Of a DNA stretch of 64,000 bases, positions 61,301 through 64,000 are shown one piece after another (position 1 is the stretch's first letter; every line of letters starts with the position of its first letter). Source of the DNA: Tubulanus polymorphus. Its lineage: Eukaryota; Nemertea; Palaeonemertea; Tubulaniformes; Tubulanidae. A program made the translations under genes and the position numbers. Under the pieces are notes generated by a model. That model was given only the letters and a program-made list of their open reading frames with translations, did not search any database and had not been told where the DNA came from. The stretch spans positions 24,694,650 through 24,758,649 of the forward strand of contig NC_134026.1 in the NCBI RefSeq assembly GCF_964204645.1. Reading direction: 5' to 3'.

Positions 61301-64000
61301 TGTTAACACGCCATTTCAATTCAACTTGTGAACTACTTTTTACCTTTCTTAGATAAATACCAGGAGCCAAATCAACTTATTCATGCAAAATAGAAATATC
61401 TCCGAATAAGCTTATTCAGGATTTTTTACTATAAAGAAAGGAGATGTTGGATTTCTGCTATAACGCGGCATTGTATCGCGAGCAGTTGTATCGTTTTGAC
61501 GCATCATCCGAATACATCTCGGTGTTTTGAATGAATAAAATACTCACGATTTTCATCAGTCTTGTCTCAAATCGAGCAAAGAAACCTATACATAAAATAT
61601 ATGAACAATTGACAGCCGTGTTTCATTGCGAAGAATACAGTTATGAATTATTTAAACCAATGACCGATATTTACGCGATGAGATAACGAAAAACGGCACC
61701 GGAAGATGTTAAATCATTTTCCATAAGGAAAATTATGCATTCAAGCGGTGCGCCTGAGCACAAATTAAATTTTGTGCCTTGTCGGCACATGATTATTTAA
61801 AGGTTGTAGATAGCAGTGGAGGTTCCTGGCCGGGGTAAACATTGTTTGCTCCGGCTTTCTTATCTGGCTTCATGTCGTTGTTCTGATGCGAATAGTGAAG
61901 GATGGAACAAAATGTGCCATGAATATTGTCTTTTTTTCTGGGACAATAAGCGGTCTGTTCGAATCCCACGCCTTCCTGTATTCTGCTTGTCATGCAACCC
62001 TCTTGCATTAGCGCGCGTGTATTATTCAACGTATTCGATTAAAACAACCATAACACCCAAAATGCGAACTGGTAATTGACAAATGAAGGTTCGTCACATC
62101 GAATTCCGACTATCTAAAAATTATACGCACAGTTTGAAAGTAACCCGCTATTTGGGCGTTAAACATTGATCATATGGTAAAACACAACGGTTGTTGTTCG
62201 GTTCCCGATAAAATTTCGTGCTATTATATCTAATTATAGGCGTGCGTGGAAAGATTTCCAATGAAATCTGATCTAAAGTAAACGAAAGCGCAATGGTTAG
62301 TGTTTCAAGGGAGCGACTGAAACACCAATTTTCGATCATGTAATTGATCAATCAACGGTTACACGATGTTTTACGTGTGTTTATTTCATTTTTTTATGGC
62401 AAGAGATGATTTCAATCGTTACGTGAATATGAATTCGCCCATTCACAGCTAGTGTCTGGACTGATGTTCCTCTGAACCATGTTTCCGCTCTTGTTAATTT
62501 GCTCGTTTGTGCGGCAACGTTTGTTGCTTAAAACCTACACTTCTTCCTTCCTTCGCCAAACCTGGTAATTTGTACTGAAGGGATTCACTCAATTATCTGG
62601 CCGCATGAAGCGACCGCGATGAAACCCGACAAATGCTATTTACTGCGTACCTCAAAAATCAAATGTCATTTCTCCACTGAATAATGGCCACTTCGTCAGT
62701 TTCTTTCGCGGTCGAAATTGGCTTGCAGAATATTTCTACTTCTGTGCGATGATCTCATCAAAGATACCATTTACTCACTCAATACGTATGTAATCATTTC
62801 TTCACGAGCTAGAATAACCATTCATCCTACAATAACTTCCGCTTTGCTAAATAAATGGCGGCCCATATCATTCGGGCCGATATAGATCGATAGTTGAAAT
62901 CGGTTTTAAAATTCAATTAAGCTTCTATAGTGTTGGTTTCTGGCGATAACTGAATTATCGTGACCCATCTAGTGAACATTTTTTTTCCGTACGACCAGCA
63001 GTAAGCCTCTCTGGTATAACTGTAATTACAGCGTTAGTTTCCACGTGATTAAATAAGTAACTCTCGTGAGCCTGACAATTTTTATCTCGGAACAATCTCC
63101 CCGCCCTTCACTTTGTGACAGGTAGTTAACTGAACGGACCATTTACGGACATCTAGATGCTAAACATGTCCACAGTAAAGCTGAAAGAGCTGTACATTTT
63201 TTGCTTACCGCAGGTCATCCATATAACAACTCCTCGTTGTCTCATATATCGGTATGCATGACAATAGTTTTGTCATCCAGTAATTGGGGATCACATGACC
63301 ATATCATCCATCAGTGAAACGGTAAAGCTGTATATACTCATTGCGGCGGCTGATATCGAATACAAATCAGCGCCACTCTGTGAAATATATTTTTTTTCGG
63401 TCAGTACACGATACGATCGTTAATAATTCTGGACAGGTGACATCGTCCACGAGGAAATATCCTGCTTGTTCGTGGATGTTTTTGCGTGCCGTGATTTTCT
63501 CCTCGCTGTCATGGATGATAATGTGCAGATCATCCGATTACGGAACGTCGAAATTTTTCAATGTTCTTCGCGATGCTGGATTATTCCCGGTTTTCGCAGG
63601 TCGAACTGATCGGGCTTTTAGAAATTCATTCAATATTTTCATCATTCTTCCTGCGTTGTATATATAGATCTATCTGGCGAAACTTCAAACATATACAGCA
63701 AATGATGTATTCAAGTGCGTCATCGACATTATGTATATCTTAGACAGGAATCTTGAATCTGTATTGAATAAATTCCGCCGGAATCTACACCAATTATCGA
63801 CTCCCCGTAGCCAACATCAGCGCGTCGTAATGAAAGGAGATGATAATTGAATACGATATCTATTGATCAGACTTGCTGTAGGTGTCACATTGATACTGAC
63901 CTCTCTTTTGGCTAGGATTGGTTGATATTGGCATACGTCTCGGCATGCTTCAGTGATGTGCATGTCTAATATTATCAAACATGGGTCTCTCTGTATGTCT
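58356..64000. other. Right-hand region, probably intron of the EGF-type gene
   Basis: AT-rich sequence with scattered stops. Frames such as 59350-59634 and 63341-63667 lack domains and splice partners. A GTTCGAATCCC word at about 61958 resembles a tRNA box B, but no box A or cloverleaf was found. Nothing further is supported. Confidence 0.5.

Noticed and set aside
61958-61970. tRNA box B-like GTTCGAATCCC
   Set aside because: No box A at the right distance and no cloverleaf can be drawn.

Overview
The window is animal nuclear DNA. Five essentially whole multi-exon genes with GT-AG introns can be rebuilt from exon phase and protein homology, and the first two coding exons of a sixth can be seen. 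DNA is AT-rich, most introns are tens to hundreds of bases long, and intergenic stretches reach 12 kb. A synaptic RIM-type gene, FANK1, CHFR and an SLC23 transporter point to a bilaterian invertebrate. A spiralian (mollusc, annelid or brachiopod-like) is my guess from overall style and from Penelope-type remnants; the sequence does not prove it. No bacterial operon, prophage, CRISPR array or viral gene was seen.

Layout. 1-3093 (minus): CHFR, an FHA + RING ubiquitin ligase, cut by the window start. 4968-8808 (plus): FANK1, fibronectin III plus ankyrin repeats, divergent from CHFR. 10565-13861 (plus): an SLC23/NAT transporter of 606 residues whose signature reads QN rather than PN, which favours nucleobases over ascorbate. 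16330-22127 (minus): a 990-residue SAM + coiled-coil + PDZ scaffold that I cannot name. 22183-23460: a cluster of long inverted-repeat elements. 24404-40224 (minus): a RIM-family active-zone protein of at least about 1250 residues. It has a Rab-binding helix, zinc finger, C2A and C2B, but no PDZ domain in the phase-consistent exon chain, and its RxLPxxP RIM-BP-type motif lies before C2A instead of after it. 40225-52348: about 12 kb with no gene I can support. 52349-58355 (plus): signal-peptide exon, then an EGF exon 5.8 kb downstream, of a secreted or membrane protein that continues past the window. 58356-64000: nothing codable seen.

The genes do not form one pathway: they are ordinary unlinked cellular functions (mitotic checkpoint ligase, nuclear/ciliated-cell FN3-ankyrin protein, membrane transport, scaffold, presynaptic release site, extracellular protein). 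The least ordinary signals are the rearranged RIM architecture and two independent matches to the minimal hammerhead-ribozyme core. These sit in two introns, and their shared design (palindromic, almost loop-free helix III) is that of Penelope-like retroelements. The foldback cluster at 22-23.5 kb is also notable.
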